A stretch of 64,000 nt of DNA, taken from assembly GCF_016097555.1 (NCBI RefSeq), contig NC_054704.1:2218961-2282960 (forward strand), written 5' to 3'. Positions 23,201 through 38,200 of this stretch are shown piece by piece (position 1 is the stretch's first letter; each line of letters begins with the position of its first letter). Origin of the DNA: Gigantopelta aegis (Eukaryota > Mollusca > Gastropoda > Neomphalida > Peltospiridae). The translations under genes and the position numbers were made by a program. A model generated the notes under the pieces. It searched no databases. It was not told the DNA's origin and was given only the letters and a program-made list of their open reading frames with translations.

Positions 23201-26200
23201 ATTTTTATTTATTTATTATTTTAAATCATGCACAAGATACCGATGTATCAGGCTGGTCCAATTGACAGATAGGAATTTGTTCCAATAGTAGAAACGGATA
23301 GGTGCTTCAGACTGACAAGAATAACAAAAGTGGGACCGGCAAACACACATTTAAAAAAAATAATTCAGTCTCAGAGATCGCGAATCAGTCCCAGACCGGG
23401 AAAAAAAGAGCTTTTCCCCATCCCTGTTTCACACATTTAAGTCTAACATTATCTTCTCCGTTAATTCATGCGTAACAAATACACTTGACCTTCAGTGAAA
23501 GAATTGAAGCCAGTGGTTTTCTAGATGAGAACTCTGTGCTGAACCAGTGGGGACAGTGGGCTACAGGTGCATGTATTACTAGTCCAACCAATTTCTGTAG
23601 CAAACTGAGAACTCTGTGCTGAACCAGTGGGGACAGTGGGCTACAGGTGCATGCATTACTAGTCCAACCAATTTCTGTAGCAAACTGAGAACTCTGTGCT
23701 CAACCAGTGGGGACAATGGGCTACAGGTGCATGCATTACTAGTCCAACCAATTTCTGTAGCAAACTGAGAACTCTGTGCTCAACCAGTGGGGACAGTGGG
23801 CTACAGGTACATGTATTACTAGTACAACCAATTTCTGTAGAAAACTGAGAACTCTGTGCTCAACCAGTGGGGACAGTGGGCTACAGGTGCATGCATTACT
23901 AGTCCAACCAATTTCTGTAGCAAACTGAGAACTCTGTGCTCAACCAGTGGGGACAGTGGGCTACAGGTACATGCATTACTAGTCCAACCAATTTCTGTAG
24001 CAAACTGAGAACTGTGCTCAACCAGTGGGGACAGTGGGCTACAGGTACATGCATTACTAGTCCAACCAATTTCTGTAGCAAACTGAGAACTCTGTGCTCA
24101 ACCAGTGGGGACAGTGGGCTACAGGTACATGTATTACTAGTCCAACCAATTTCTGTAGAAAACATACCAAGGGTGATTATTTGCCGACTTGAATGGCTCA
24201 TATCACCAAATATTATAATTAACTACAAGAAACAAGGCTCGGAATGAACAGTGCATACAAAAAATGTTTTTAGAAGCAGCTTTTGCTTTGCATCTTATTT
24301 TTAATAGTAATTAAGATGTATTTAAAATTTAAAATCTTCTATGTTGTTCTGAAATAGGTTACATTTTGACGCTAATTTGTAGTATTGTTTGTCAATCTCC
24401 AGCAATCGCTACAATTTTAAAATTTGAAAAACAAAGATTGCTTTCCACTCCACAAAATAAATTATGAAACTTGGTAAAGGATGTTGTTAAATAATGTTTG
24501 TCTTTGAGTCTGACAGGCTAGGCTTAATGAATACTCTGAGTAGCTACTCTAAGACTATTTTAAATACTTGACCATATAGTGACCATTTGTAATACTCGAC
24601 ACTGTTTTCGACAACCAAGCAATAAAGAGCACTATCTAATTTATAACTGGTAAAGCACTCGGCTGATGCGCGGTCATTCTGGAATCGATCCCATCGGTAG
24701 GCCTATTAGGCTGTTTCTCGCTCCAGTCAGTGCACCACGACTGTCAGTGGGATGGTGCATATAAAAGATCCCTTGCTATTAATGGAAAATTGAAGCGGGT
24801 TTCCTCACTAAAACTATGTCAAAATTACCAAATGTGTGACAACTATGATTCGGTGATTAACAAATCAGTCTGCTCTTGTGGTGTCATTAAACAAACCAAA
24901 CTTTAACTTTTATTTATAACATATAATAATAGTAAATGTAATACCCTCCAATTTGTCTGTGACAGCCAAGGAACAGATCTACGAAGCGGAAAAGCCTCGC
25001 TGCTCAAATTGAACAGACGAAGGAAGGATGCATTGATCTGTCACCGGACTCCATTCTCGTCAACACAAATGTCAAGGTTGGATACTGGATCAATTGATTA
25101 CTTAGTAATTTAGTAACTGTAGACTGGTTTTACTTGCACACCAACAGCTTTGATTAAGTTAAATGTTTATCAAAGTGAATTCTAGTCTAGTCTAGTAACC
25201 TTAGGTAAGAAAGAAACAAACTGTTAGGTTTGTTCAGTGTGATCAGTGCAGGGCTTGAACTTAATGACGACGCTGATTGCCGTCACGAGTTATAAATTGA
25301 CCGTAGGTAAAGAGCATTATCGATGGCAATTTTGTGCCGTCGGTAAAACTCCTCAACAATGGCAAAATATATACACCTGGTGTACATTATCTGCCAATAT
25401 TTAACATTTTCACATTTGAAATATGTCTACATACAGCTAAATAACCTTTCAGTCATATTTATTTTCTAAAAATGTCACTTTAATAAAAAAATAATTGCCA
25501 TAGGAAGGCTCAAAATTGCCATCAGTGGGCTGTTTAATTATTATTTTTTAAATTGCCGTTGGAGACAAATTGTTACGTTTGAGCCCAGCAGTGTGTGTGT
25601 CTAGATGATAGATGTTTAGTTTCTGTATATAACAGGTGGTTAGTACAGTTTGATTCATTGTGTGTCTAGATGATAGATGTTTAGTTTCTGTATATAACAG
25701 GTGGTTAGTACAGCTTGATTCATTGTGTGTCTAGATGATAGATGTTTAGTTTCTGTATATAACAGGTGGTTAGTACAGTTTGATTCATTGTGTGTCTAGA
25801 TGATAGATGTTTAGTTTCTGTATATAACAGGTGGTTAGTACAGCTTGATTCATTGTGTGTCTAGATGACAGATGTTTAGTTTCTGTATATAACAGGTGGT
25901 TAGTACAGCTTGATTCATTGTGTGTCTAGATGACAGATGTTTAGTTTCTGTATATAACAGGTGGTTAGTACAGCTTGATTCATTGTGTGTCTAGATGATA
26001 GATGTTTAGTTTCTGTATATAACAGGTGGTTAGTACAGCTTGATTCATTGTGTGTCTAGATGATAGATGTTTAGTTTCTGTATATAACAGGTGGTTAGTA
26101 CAGCTTGATTCATTGTGTGTCTAGATGATAGATGTTTAGTTTCTGTATATAACAGGTGGTTAGTACAGCTTGATTCATTGTGTGTCTAGATGATAGATGT

Positions 26201-29200
26201 TTAGTTTCTGTATATAACAGGTGGTTAGTACAGCTTGATTCATTGTGTGTCTAGATGATAGATGTTTAGTTTCTGTATATAACAGGTGGTTAGTACAGCT
26301 TGATTCATTGTGTGTCTAGATGATAGATGTTTAGTTTCTGTATATAACAGGTGGTTAGTACAGCTTGATTCATTGTGTGTCTAGATGATAGATGTTTAGT
26401 TTCTGTATATAACAGGTGGTTAGTACAGCTTGATTCATTGTGTGTCTAGATGATAGATGTTTAGTTTCTGTATATAACAGGTGGTTAGTACAGTTTGATT
26501 CATTGTGTGTCTAGATGATAGATGTTTAGTTTCTGTATATAACAGGTGGTTAGTACAGTTTGATTCATTGTGTGTCTAGATGATAGATGTTTAGTTTCTG
26601 TATATAACAGGTGGTTAGTACAGCTTGATTCATTGTGTGTCTAGATGATAGATGTTTAGTTTCTGTATATAACAGGTGGTTAGTACAGTTTGATTCATTG
26701 TGTGTCTAGATGATAGATGTTTAGTTTCTGTATATAACAGGTGGTTAGTACAGCTTGATTCATTGTGTGTCTAGATGATAGATGTTTAGTTTCTGTATAT
26801 AACAGGTGGTTAGTACAGCTTGATTCATTGTGTGTCTAGATGATAGATGTTTAGTTTCTGTATATAACAGGTGGTTAGTACAGCTTGATTCATTGTGTGT
26901 CTAGATGACAGATGTTTAGTTTCTGTATATAACAGGTGGTTAGTACAGTTTGATTCATTCAGTACTTGTATCTCTTTTTTACGACACAAGCTGTTAAAAC
27001 TAGTACGATAAAAGCACAATATACCAATGGAGATTGTTTAATTTTTCAGGCTTTACTCAACAGTGAAACGTTCCGAACATTGCCGCAGGCCTATCAGTAT
27101 AAGTTGATCACATTACTCCCTGAATGTGACAAGCTTGTGCCATCGGACAACACACTTAGGTATCTTATGCTGTGATATTTCAACTAATTGTTATCCCAAA
27201 TCTATTCTCAAAACCATTCTGAAAATGTTCTTATTTTTGCACAATGTTTTGTCATCTTCCAACTTTTTTCTAATTTTGGGTGTGTGTTTTTTTTCTTTCT
27301 TTTTTATGTTCCAAAAAAGATTCTGAAAATAGTCTGTTATAATTTTTGCACCATGTTGATTTTCTTACTAATGCTAAACTTATTCATGAAATTAACCATA
27401 TGTCTGATGCCATATAACCGTAATTAAAATGTGTTGAGTGCGTTGTTAAATAAAACATTTCCTTCCTTCCTTGTTAATGACAACATATTCACTGATTTAT
27501 ACTATGGACATACACTGTAGATATAGGAACTGAGGTTGTTTGAGAATCACTTGTTAATGACAACATATTCACTGATTTATACTATGGACATACACTGTAG
27601 GTATAGGAACTGAGGTTGTTTGAGAATCACTTGTTAATGACAACATATTCACTGATTTATACTATGGACATACACTGTAGGTATAGGAACTGAGGTTGTT
27701 TGAGAATCACTTGTTAATGACAACATATTCACTGATTTATACTATGGACATACACTGTAGGTATAGGAACTGAGGTTGTTTGAGAATCACTTGTTAATGA
27801 CAACATATTCACTGATTTATACTATGGACATACACTGTAGGTATAGGAACTGAGGTTGTTTGAGAATCACTTGTTAATGACAACATATTCACTGATTTAT
27901 ACTATGGACATACACTGTAGGTATAGGAACTGAGGTTGTTTGAGAATCACTTGTTAATGACAACATATTCACTGATTTATACTATGGACATACACTGTAG
28001 GTATAGGAACTGAGGTTGTTTGAGAATCACTTGTTAATGACAACATATTCACTGATTTATACTATGGACATACACTGTAGGTATAGGAACTGAGGTTGTT
28101 TGAGAATCACTTGTTAATGACAACATATTCACTGATTTATACTATGGACATACACTGTAGGTATAGGAACTGAGGTTGTTTGAGAATCACTTGTTAATGA
28201 CAACATATTCACTGATTTATACTATGGACATACACTGTAGGTATAGGAACTGAGGTTGTTTGAGAATCACTTGTTAATGACAACATATTCACTGATTTAT
28301 ACTATGGACATACACTGTAGGTATAGGAACTGAGGTTGTTTGAGAATCACTTGTTAATGACAACATATTCACTGATTTATACTATGGACATACACTGTAG
28401 GTATAGGAACTGAGGTTGTTTGAGAATCACTTGTTAATGACAACATATTCACTGATTTATACTATGGACATACACTGTAGGTATAGGAACTGAGGTTGTT
28501 TGAGAATCACTTGTTAATGACAACATATTCACTGATTTATACTATGGACATACACTGTAGGTATAGGAACTGAGGTTGTTTGAGAATCACTTGTTAATGA
28601 CAACATATTCACTGATTTATACTATGGACATACACTGTAGGTATAGGAACTGAGGTTGTTTGAGAATCACTTGTTAATGACAACATATTCACTGATTTAT
28701 ACTATGGACATACACTGTAGGTATAGGAACTGAGGTTGTTTGAGAATCACTTGTTAATGACAACATATTCACTGATTTATACTATGGACATACACTGTAG
28801 GTATAGGAACTGAGGTTGTTTGAGAATCACTTGTTAATGACAACATATTCACTGATTTATACTATGGACATACACTGTAGGTATAGGAACTGAGGTTGTT
28901 TGAGAATCACTTGTTAATGACAACATATTCACTGATTTATACTATGGACATACACTGTAGGTATAGGAACTGAGGTTGTTTGAGAATCACTTGTTAATGA
29001 CAACATATTCACTGATTTATACTATGGACATACACTGTAGGTATAGGAACTGAGGTTGTTTGAGAATCACTTGTTAATGACAACATATTCACTGATTTAT
29101 ACTATGGACATACACTGTAGGTATAGGAACTGAGGTTGTTTGAGAATCACTTGTTAATGACAACATATTCACTGATTTATACTATGGACATACACTGTAG

Positions 29201-32200
29201 GTATAGGAACTGAGGTTGTTTGAGAATCACTTGTTAATGACAACATATTCACTGATTTATACTATGGACATACACTGTAGGTATAGGAACTGAGGTTGTT
29301 TGAGAATCACTTGTTAATGACAACATATTCACTGATTTATACTATGGACATACACTGTAGGTATAGGAACTGAGGTTGTTTGAGAATCACTTGTTAATGA
29401 CAACATATTCACTGATTTATACTATGGACATACACTGTAGGTATAGGAACTGAGGTTGTTTGAGAATCACTTGTTAATGACAACATATTCACTGATTTAT
29501 ACTATGGACATACACTGTAGGTATAGGAACTGAGGTTGTTTGAGAATCACTTGTTAATGACAACATATTCACTGATTTATACTATGGACATACACTGTAG
29601 GTATAGGAACTGAGGTTGTTTGAGAATCACTTGTTAATGACAACATATTCACTGATTTATACTATGGACATACACTGTAGGTATAGGAACTGAGGTTGTT
29701 TGAGAATCACTTGTTAATGACAACATATTCACTGATTTATACTATGGACATACACTGTAGGTATAGGAACTGAGGTTGTTTGAGAATCACTTGTTAATGA
29801 CAACATATTCACTGATTTATACTATGGACATACACTGTAGGTATAGGAACTGAGGTTGTTTGAGAATCACTTGTTAATGACAACATATTCACTGATTTAT
29901 ACTATGGACATACACTGTAGGTATAGGAACTGAGGTTGTTTGAGAATCACTTGTTAATGACAACATATTCACTGATTTATACTATGGACATACACTGTAG
30001 GTATAGGAACTGAGGTTGTTTGAGAATCACTTGTTAATGACAACATATTCACTGATTTATACTATGGACATACACTGTAGGTATAGGAACTGAGGTTGTT
30101 TGAGAATCACTTGTTAATGACAACATATTCACTGATTTATACTATGGACATACACTGTAGGTATAGGAACTGAGGTTGTTTGAGAATCACTTGTTAATGA
30201 CAACATATTCACTGATTTATACTATGGACATACACTGTAGGTATAGGAACTGAGGTTGTTTGAGAATCACTTGTTAATGACAACATATTCACTGATTTAT
30301 ACTATGGACATACACTGTAGGTATAGGAACTGAGGTTGTTTGAGAATCACTTGTTAATGACAACATATTCACTGATTTATACTATGGACATACACTGTAG
30401 GTATAGGAACTGAGGTTGTTTGAGAATCACTTGTTAATGACAACATATTCACTGATTTATACTATGGACATACACTGTAGGTATAGGAACTGAGGTTGTT
30501 TGAGAATCACTTGTTAATGACAACATATTCACTGATTTATACTATGGACATACACTGTAGGTATAGGAACTGAGGTTGTTTGAGAATCACTTGTTAATGA
30601 CAACATATTCACTGATTTATACTATGGACATACACTGTAGGTATAGGAACTGAGGTTGTTTGAGAATCACTTGTTAATGACAACATATTCACTGATTTAT
30701 ACTATGGACATACACTGTAGGTATAGGAACTGAGGTTGTTTGAGAATCACTTGTTAATGACAACATATTCACTGATTTATACTATGGACATACACTGTAG
30801 GTATAGGAACTGAGGTTGTTTGAGAATCACTTGTTAATGACAACATATTCACTGATTTATACTATGGACATACACTGTAGGTATAGGAACTGAGGTTGTA
30901 GAATCACTTGTTAATGACAACATATTCACTGATTTATACTATGGACATACACTGTAGGTATAGGAACTGAGGTTGTTTGAGAATCACTTGTTAATGACAA
31001 CATATTCACTGATTTATACTATGGACATACACTGTAGGTATAGGAACTGAGGTTGTTTGAGAATCACTTGTTAATGACAACATATTCACTGATTTATACT
31101 ATGGACATACACTGTAGGTATAGGAACTGAGGTTGTTTGAGAATCACTTGTTAATGACAACATATTCACTGATTTATACTATGGACATACACTGTAGGTA
31201 TAGGAACTGAGGTTGTTTGAGAATCACTTGTTAATGACAACATATTCACTGATTTATACTATGGACATACACTGTAGGTATAGGAACTGAGGTTGTTTGA
31301 GAATCACTTGTTAATGACAACATATTCACTGATTTATACTATGGACATACACTGTAGGTATAGGAACTGAGGTTGTTTGAGAATCACTTGTTAATGACAA
31401 CATATTCACTGATTTATACTATGGACATACACTGTAGGTATAGGAACTGAGGTTGTTTGAGAATCACTTGTTAATGACAACATATTCACTGATTTATACT
31501 ATGGACATACACTGTAGGTATAGGAACTGAGGTTGTTTGAGAATCACTTGTTAATGACAACATATTCACTGATTTATACTATGGACATACACTGTAGGTA
31601 TAGGAACTGAGGTTGTTTGAGAATCACTTGTTAATGACAACATATTCACTGATTTATACTATGGACATACACTGTAGGTATAGGAACTGAGGTTGTTTGA
31701 GAATCACTTGTTAATGACAACATATTCACTGATTTATACTATGGACATACACTGTAGGTATAGGAACTGAGGTTGTTTGAGAATCACTTGTTAATGACAA
31801 CATATTCACTGATTTATACTATGGACATACACTGTAGGTATAGGAACTGAGGTTGTTTGAGAATCACTTGTTAATGACAACATATTCACTGATTTATACT
31901 ATGGACATACACTGTAGGTATAGGAACTGAGGGTTGTTTGAGAATCACTTGTTAATGACAACATATTCACTGATTTATACTATGGACATACACTGTAGGT
32001 ATAGGAACTGAGGTTGTTTGAGAATCACTTGTTAATGACAACATATTCACTGATTTATACTATGGACATACACTGTAGGTATAGGAACTGAGGTTGTTTG
32101 AGAATCACTTGTTAATGACAACATATTCACTGATTTATACTATGGACATACACTGTAGGTATAGGAACTGAGGTTGTTTGAGAATCACTTGTTAATGACA

Positions 32201-35200
32201 ACATATTCACTGATTTATACTATGGACATACACTGTAGGTATAGGAACTGAGGTTGTTTGAGAATCACTTGTTAATGACAACATATTCACTGATTTATAC
32301 TATGGACATACACTGTAGGTATAGGAACTGAGGTTGTTTGAGAATCACTTGTTAATGACAACATATTCACTGATTTATACTATGGACATACACTGTAGGT
32401 ATAGGAACTGAGGTTGTTTGAGAATCACTTGTTAATGACAACATATTCACTGATTTATACTATGGACATACACTGTAGGTATAGGAACTGAGGTTGTTTG
32501 AGAATCACTTGTTAATGACAACATATTCACTGATTTATACTATGGACATACACTGTAGGTATAGGAACTGAGGTTGTTTGAGAATCACTTGTTAATGACA
32601 ACATATTCACTGATTTATACTATGGACATACACTGTAGGTATAGGAACTGAGGTTGTTTGAGAATCACTTGTTAATGACAACATATTCACTGATTTATAC
32701 TATGGACATACACTGTAGGTATAGGAACTGAGGTTGTTTGAGAATCACTTGTTAATGACAACATATTCACTGATTTATACTATGGACATACACTGTAGGT
32801 ATAGGAACTGAGGTTGTTTGAGAATCACTTGTTAATGACAACATATTCACTGATTTATACTATGGACATACACTGTAGGTATAGGAACTGAGGTTGTTTG
32901 AGAATCACTTGTTAATGACAACATATTCACTGATTTATACTATGGACATACACTGTAGGTATAGGAACTGAGGTTGTTTGAGAATCACTTGTTAATGACA
33001 ACATATTCACTGATTTATACTATGGACATACACTGTAGGTATAGGAACTGAGGTTGTTTGAGAATCACTTGTTAATGACAACATATTCACTGATTTATAC
33101 TATGGACATACACTGTAGGTATAGGAACTGAGGTTGTTTGAGAATCACTTGTTAATGACAACATATTCACTGATTTATACTATGGACATACACTGTAGGT
33201 ATAGGAACTGAGGTTGTTTGAGAATCACTTGTTAATGACAACATATTCACTGATTTATACTATGGACATACACTGTAGGTATAGGAACTGAGGTTGTTTG
33301 AGAATCACTTGTTAATGACAACATATTCACTGATTTATACTATGGACATACACTGTAGGTATAGGAACTGAGGTTGTTTGAGAATCACTTGTTAATGACA
33401 ACATATTCACTGATTTATACTATGGACATACACTGTAGGTATAGGAACTGAGGTTGTTTGAGAATCACTTGTTAATGACAACATATTCACTGATTTATAC
33501 TATGGACATACACTGTAGGTATAGGAACTGAGGTTGTTTGAGAATCACTTGTTAATGACAACATATTCACTGATTTATACTATGGACATACACTGTAGGT
33601 ATAGGAACTGAGGTTGTTTGAGAATCACTTGTTAATGACAACATATTCACTGATTTATACTATGGACATACACTGTAGGTATAGGAACTGAGGTTGTTTG
33701 AGAATCACTTGTTAATGACAACATATTCACTGATTTATACTATGGACATACACTGTAGGTATAGGAACTGAGGTTGTTTGAGAATCACTTGTTAATGACA
33801 ACATATTCACTGATTTATACTATGGACATACACTGTAGGTATAGGAACTGAGGTTGTTTGAGAATCACTTGTTAATGACAACATATTCACTGATTTATAC
33901 TATGGACATACACTGTAGGTATAGGAACTGAGGTTGTTTGAGAATCACTTGTTAATGACAACATATTCACTGATTTATACTATGGACATACACTGTAGGT
34001 ATAGGAACTGAGGTTGTTTGAGAATCACTTGTTAATGACAACATATTCACTGATTTATACTATGGACATACACTGTAGGTATAGGAACTGAGGTTGTTTG
34101 AGAATCACTTGTTAATGACAACATATTCACTGATTTATACTATGGACATACACTGTAGGTATAGGAACTGAGGTTGTTTGAGAATCACTTGTTAATGACA
34201 ACATATTCACTGATTTATACTATGGACATACACTGTAGGTATAGGAACTGAGGTTGTTTGAGAATCACTTGTTAATGACAACATATTCACTGATTTATAC
34301 TATGGACATACACTGTAGGTATAGGAACTGAGGTTGTTTGAGAATCACTTGTTAATGACAACATATTCACTGATTTATACTATGGACATACACTGTAGGT
34401 ATAGGAACTGAGGTTGTTTGAGAATCACTTGTTAATGACAACATATTCACTGATTTATACTATGGACATACACTGTAGGTATAGGAACTGAGGTTGTTTG
34501 AGAATCACTTGTTAATGACAACATATTCACTGATTTATACTATGGACATACACTGTAGGTATAGGAACTGAGATTGTTTGAGAATCACTTGTCTTGTCTC
34601 GAGCCAGTGGCTAGGTGCTAAATTGGTTATTTAACAATAAACAAGTCACCATAATATATCCTAGTGATTACTTATGGATTATTTAGTAAATGATAAGCAA
34701 GACATTTTGAATTGCAGTGTTCCCCATCAGTTATTTGAGATAACTATATCTTTATTAATGTGATATATATTTTCCAGAATGAGTCCGACAGCTCTGAACA
34801 ATGAGTTCTTTGCGAAAGCGTTACAGGAGTGGAGAGATCGCCTCGCTGATGGTATTATATCTGTCTTGTATCTTTACACTACTACTTTAATTGTTGACAA
34901 AATCTACATTGAGAGGTGCACATTTATAACTTTTCTGACCTGTTCACTTAAGAAGTTGATAACCATAAAGTAAAGTTCATGAATATGTGGATGGGTGTTA
35001 TTTTCTTTCTTTTTTTTCTACATTTTTTTAAATTATGCAAAACATTTATGAAGTCTACTTAAGCACATTTGTGGCCATGTGTTAATTTTTTCACAGCCAA
35101 TATTCCCAATCACTGTTTTCGAACCACAATATTTTTTGGAAACAAATTATGATACAATGTACATATCCCTTTATAAAGGCAGTAAACCAAATTTTGTTTG

Positions 35201-38200
35201 ATTCCGGTTAATCTTTATTATATTAAAGCAGATTATGCAGAATATTGTAAACAAGCTTCTTTATGTTAATAGTTAATTGTAATTTCACCAGTCGTAACCT
35301 TTAGGTCTCTGGTTTTACTGCATGGTCTGCTTGTGTAAATGTAAGAGCCTGTCCCATTTGACTGAGATTTGTTTAACTGTTGTAGGCGAGTTCACACCAG
35401 AAAACCAGCAGCGCTTGAAACAGGAGGAAGAGAAGGATCAGAACAAACTCGACCCGTGGAAGGTATTCACAACTCTTATTACAGGCTTTCATTCTTGAAG
35501 AGGGGGCGCTGGAGACGTAGCCCAGTGGTAAAGTGGTCACTTGATATGTGGTCGGTTTAGGATCAATTCCCGCCGAGTTGCTCATTGAGCTATTTCTCGT
35601 TCCAGCCAGTGCATAATGAATGGTATATCAAAGGCTGTGGTATGTACTATCCTGTCTGTGGGATGGTGTATATAAAAGATCCCTTGCTACTAATCGACAA
35701 ATGTGGCAGGCTTTCTCTGAAGACTATGAATCAGAATTACCAAATGTTTGACATCCAACAGCCAATGAATAAAAAATCAGTGTTGTTAAACAAAACAAAT
35801 TTTAACTTTTCATTCTTGGAGAATCCAGGACGGGGGAATATTGCACTCCATGGGAACATTAGTTCTCAAAATATTAACAGTCACATTTCATACCAGGACA
35901 TATTACCTTTATTAGACACATGGGCTAAAATATCTTTGATATATTTTTTCAATAATTGCACAGTGCAGAGCTGCCAACTGCTACACTTATGCTCAAATTG
36001 CTACACTCAGTGGAAAAAAATCCAGTATGATACGCTAATGAAAACCAATAATAACAATATTTCGCGACTGTGTCCCCCGAAAATAAAATTAAAATTATCC
36101 ATATTTCATTTGCCAAATTCTTTTCAATGAGAATTTCATGCTCACACTTGGTCATGTTCACCATGCTGTCAGCGATACATCAATGTTGTATGTATGTCTG
36201 ATAAGACATGTTATCAATGGAACACACACGTGCAATACAGAAAAATGAAAAACGCAAATATCAGAAGAAATAACTTTTTATTATTTGTTGGTACCCACAA
36301 ACTTCCATTCAAGGTTACAAAGAAAACAAACAAAACTGACATTACATAACAACAGACTTACACACAACTGTGTGTCACTTCGATTAAATCCACATGACCA
36401 TGCAGGTTTACAGAATCACATGACCTTGCGGATAATTTGGCGGTAATGACATATACAGAACTTCACATACATGGTTTTCGCTTCCTATTTATTGCACAAG
36501 TTTATTTTGTGCAAGAATATATACCACGAGACCTTGTCATGTGGTATGTTCTTTCGTAAAATAAACAAGTGTAATAAACAGGAAGTGAAAACAATGTCTG
36601 TGAAATTCTGTATTTATTACATACCTTCTTTTATGTTGTAAAAAAAACACGGTTTTTAATTTAACGTCATAACAACACTTTGTTCAATCTATGATCAAAA
36701 GTCCTTTCATGGATTCATTTAACGTTAAAAATCAGCCTTATGTAATGTTTCAAATACGATGTGATGTTATTTGTAAATGATATATTACATCAGTAAATAA
36801 AAGGTGCTAACTGCAGTAAAAATAAAAAGGGAATTCCACATTTAAAAGTTCCGGTCCAGATAGCACATATGTGCGATACAAAATAAATTTATCACACGGT
36901 TTCAAAATGCCTTTATCACTATAGTAAGATTGAATAGGTGTGTAATAAAAAGTGCAGGTACCTTTGATTGCTTGATTCTGATATGGGTTGGGCATTTAGA
37001 CTATATATTGTAAGGTAAATAATATTCTACCAAATCAGAAATAAGTTTAAATTAAATTAATTAAATTCGCTGTGCTATCAAGGTGTTCGCGATTTTCACG
37101 GTATATTTTATTTGCGAACATATTTGCGTATACGGTATGCGATCTACAATGATTTACAGGAAAATTTTGACTCATGAGTTGAAATATAGCTGTGATTTGT
37201 TGCATACACGACCATTGTCTTTATATCTTTATATATGCACGTTCTTATACATGGGACAATGCATGTCACGACATACAAAAGCTTTGCTACTGACCTACAT
37301 CTCACCCTTCCCCCACAAGAATGTTGTTAGTCTGTAATAAATCAGCAGTATTTTATCGTAAAAGGAAGTCTGTAACAATTGGTGAAATGAGCTGGTTGCC
37401 AGGTTTCCATTGTTTGTATCTGTGATGTCTCTTGTAAAAATCAGTGAGCAATAAATAACACGGTTTTAATATAAACAATATTAATTTGTGCTTTTGTTCG
37501 TCTTCAGTTAGTTTATTGTTTGCTTTTTGTTTCAGGCTAAATACTTCGAGCCAGTTTGGGGTCAGAGGTAAGCTTATTCTGCTCTGTTTCTTGTGGTATT
37601 CCTCATGAATTGAGTCTTCTCACTAACATAAAGTATATTAGAACAGCTATTTAGACACTTGCATATTAAAGTTACACCGCAGACACTAATAAAATAGGCT
37701 CGCCCGTAACTCACGTTAGGAACATAACTCGTAAAGCTGGTTGAACGAGACTATGCGACGTAATGCAGTTTTTTTTCAGAAGTGAAATCAAGGTACACTT
37801 CGGGTACCAGTCCAGTCAATGCGTTGAACAAAACTGAATCAGTCTATGTGCGCAATCTAATACAAAACAGGTTTGGATGTTATCAAAACAACGAATTGAT
37901 ATTGCGTTTTGGTTAATGTGAATTCAAAACATAAATTGTAGTTAACATTACATATATGTATTCGTGTATTCCAGGGTTGAAAATTAACATGAAAACCATG
38001 GTCGCCAGCAGGGCCAGTTGAAGAAAAAATCTTACTGGCCCTTCTCAAATTCAACTAGCCCTCCAATTATCACATTCAAATTTAACTGTCCAGCCAAATT
38101 CAAAACTAGAATGTTCTTTGTTGAATAATAACCATGTGCTCATCATATATAGTCTGTTTGCTTCAAAGGAAACCGATGAATTGGCATGTAACTTCCAAAT

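Noticed and set aside
27471..34592. CRISPR-like regular array
   Set aside because: Units are contiguous 80-mers without unique spacers, in an intron of a eukaryotic gene.
35585..36130. 181-codon plus frame
   Set aside because: It starts inside the SINE at 35502-35807 and continues into intron, with no family similarity.
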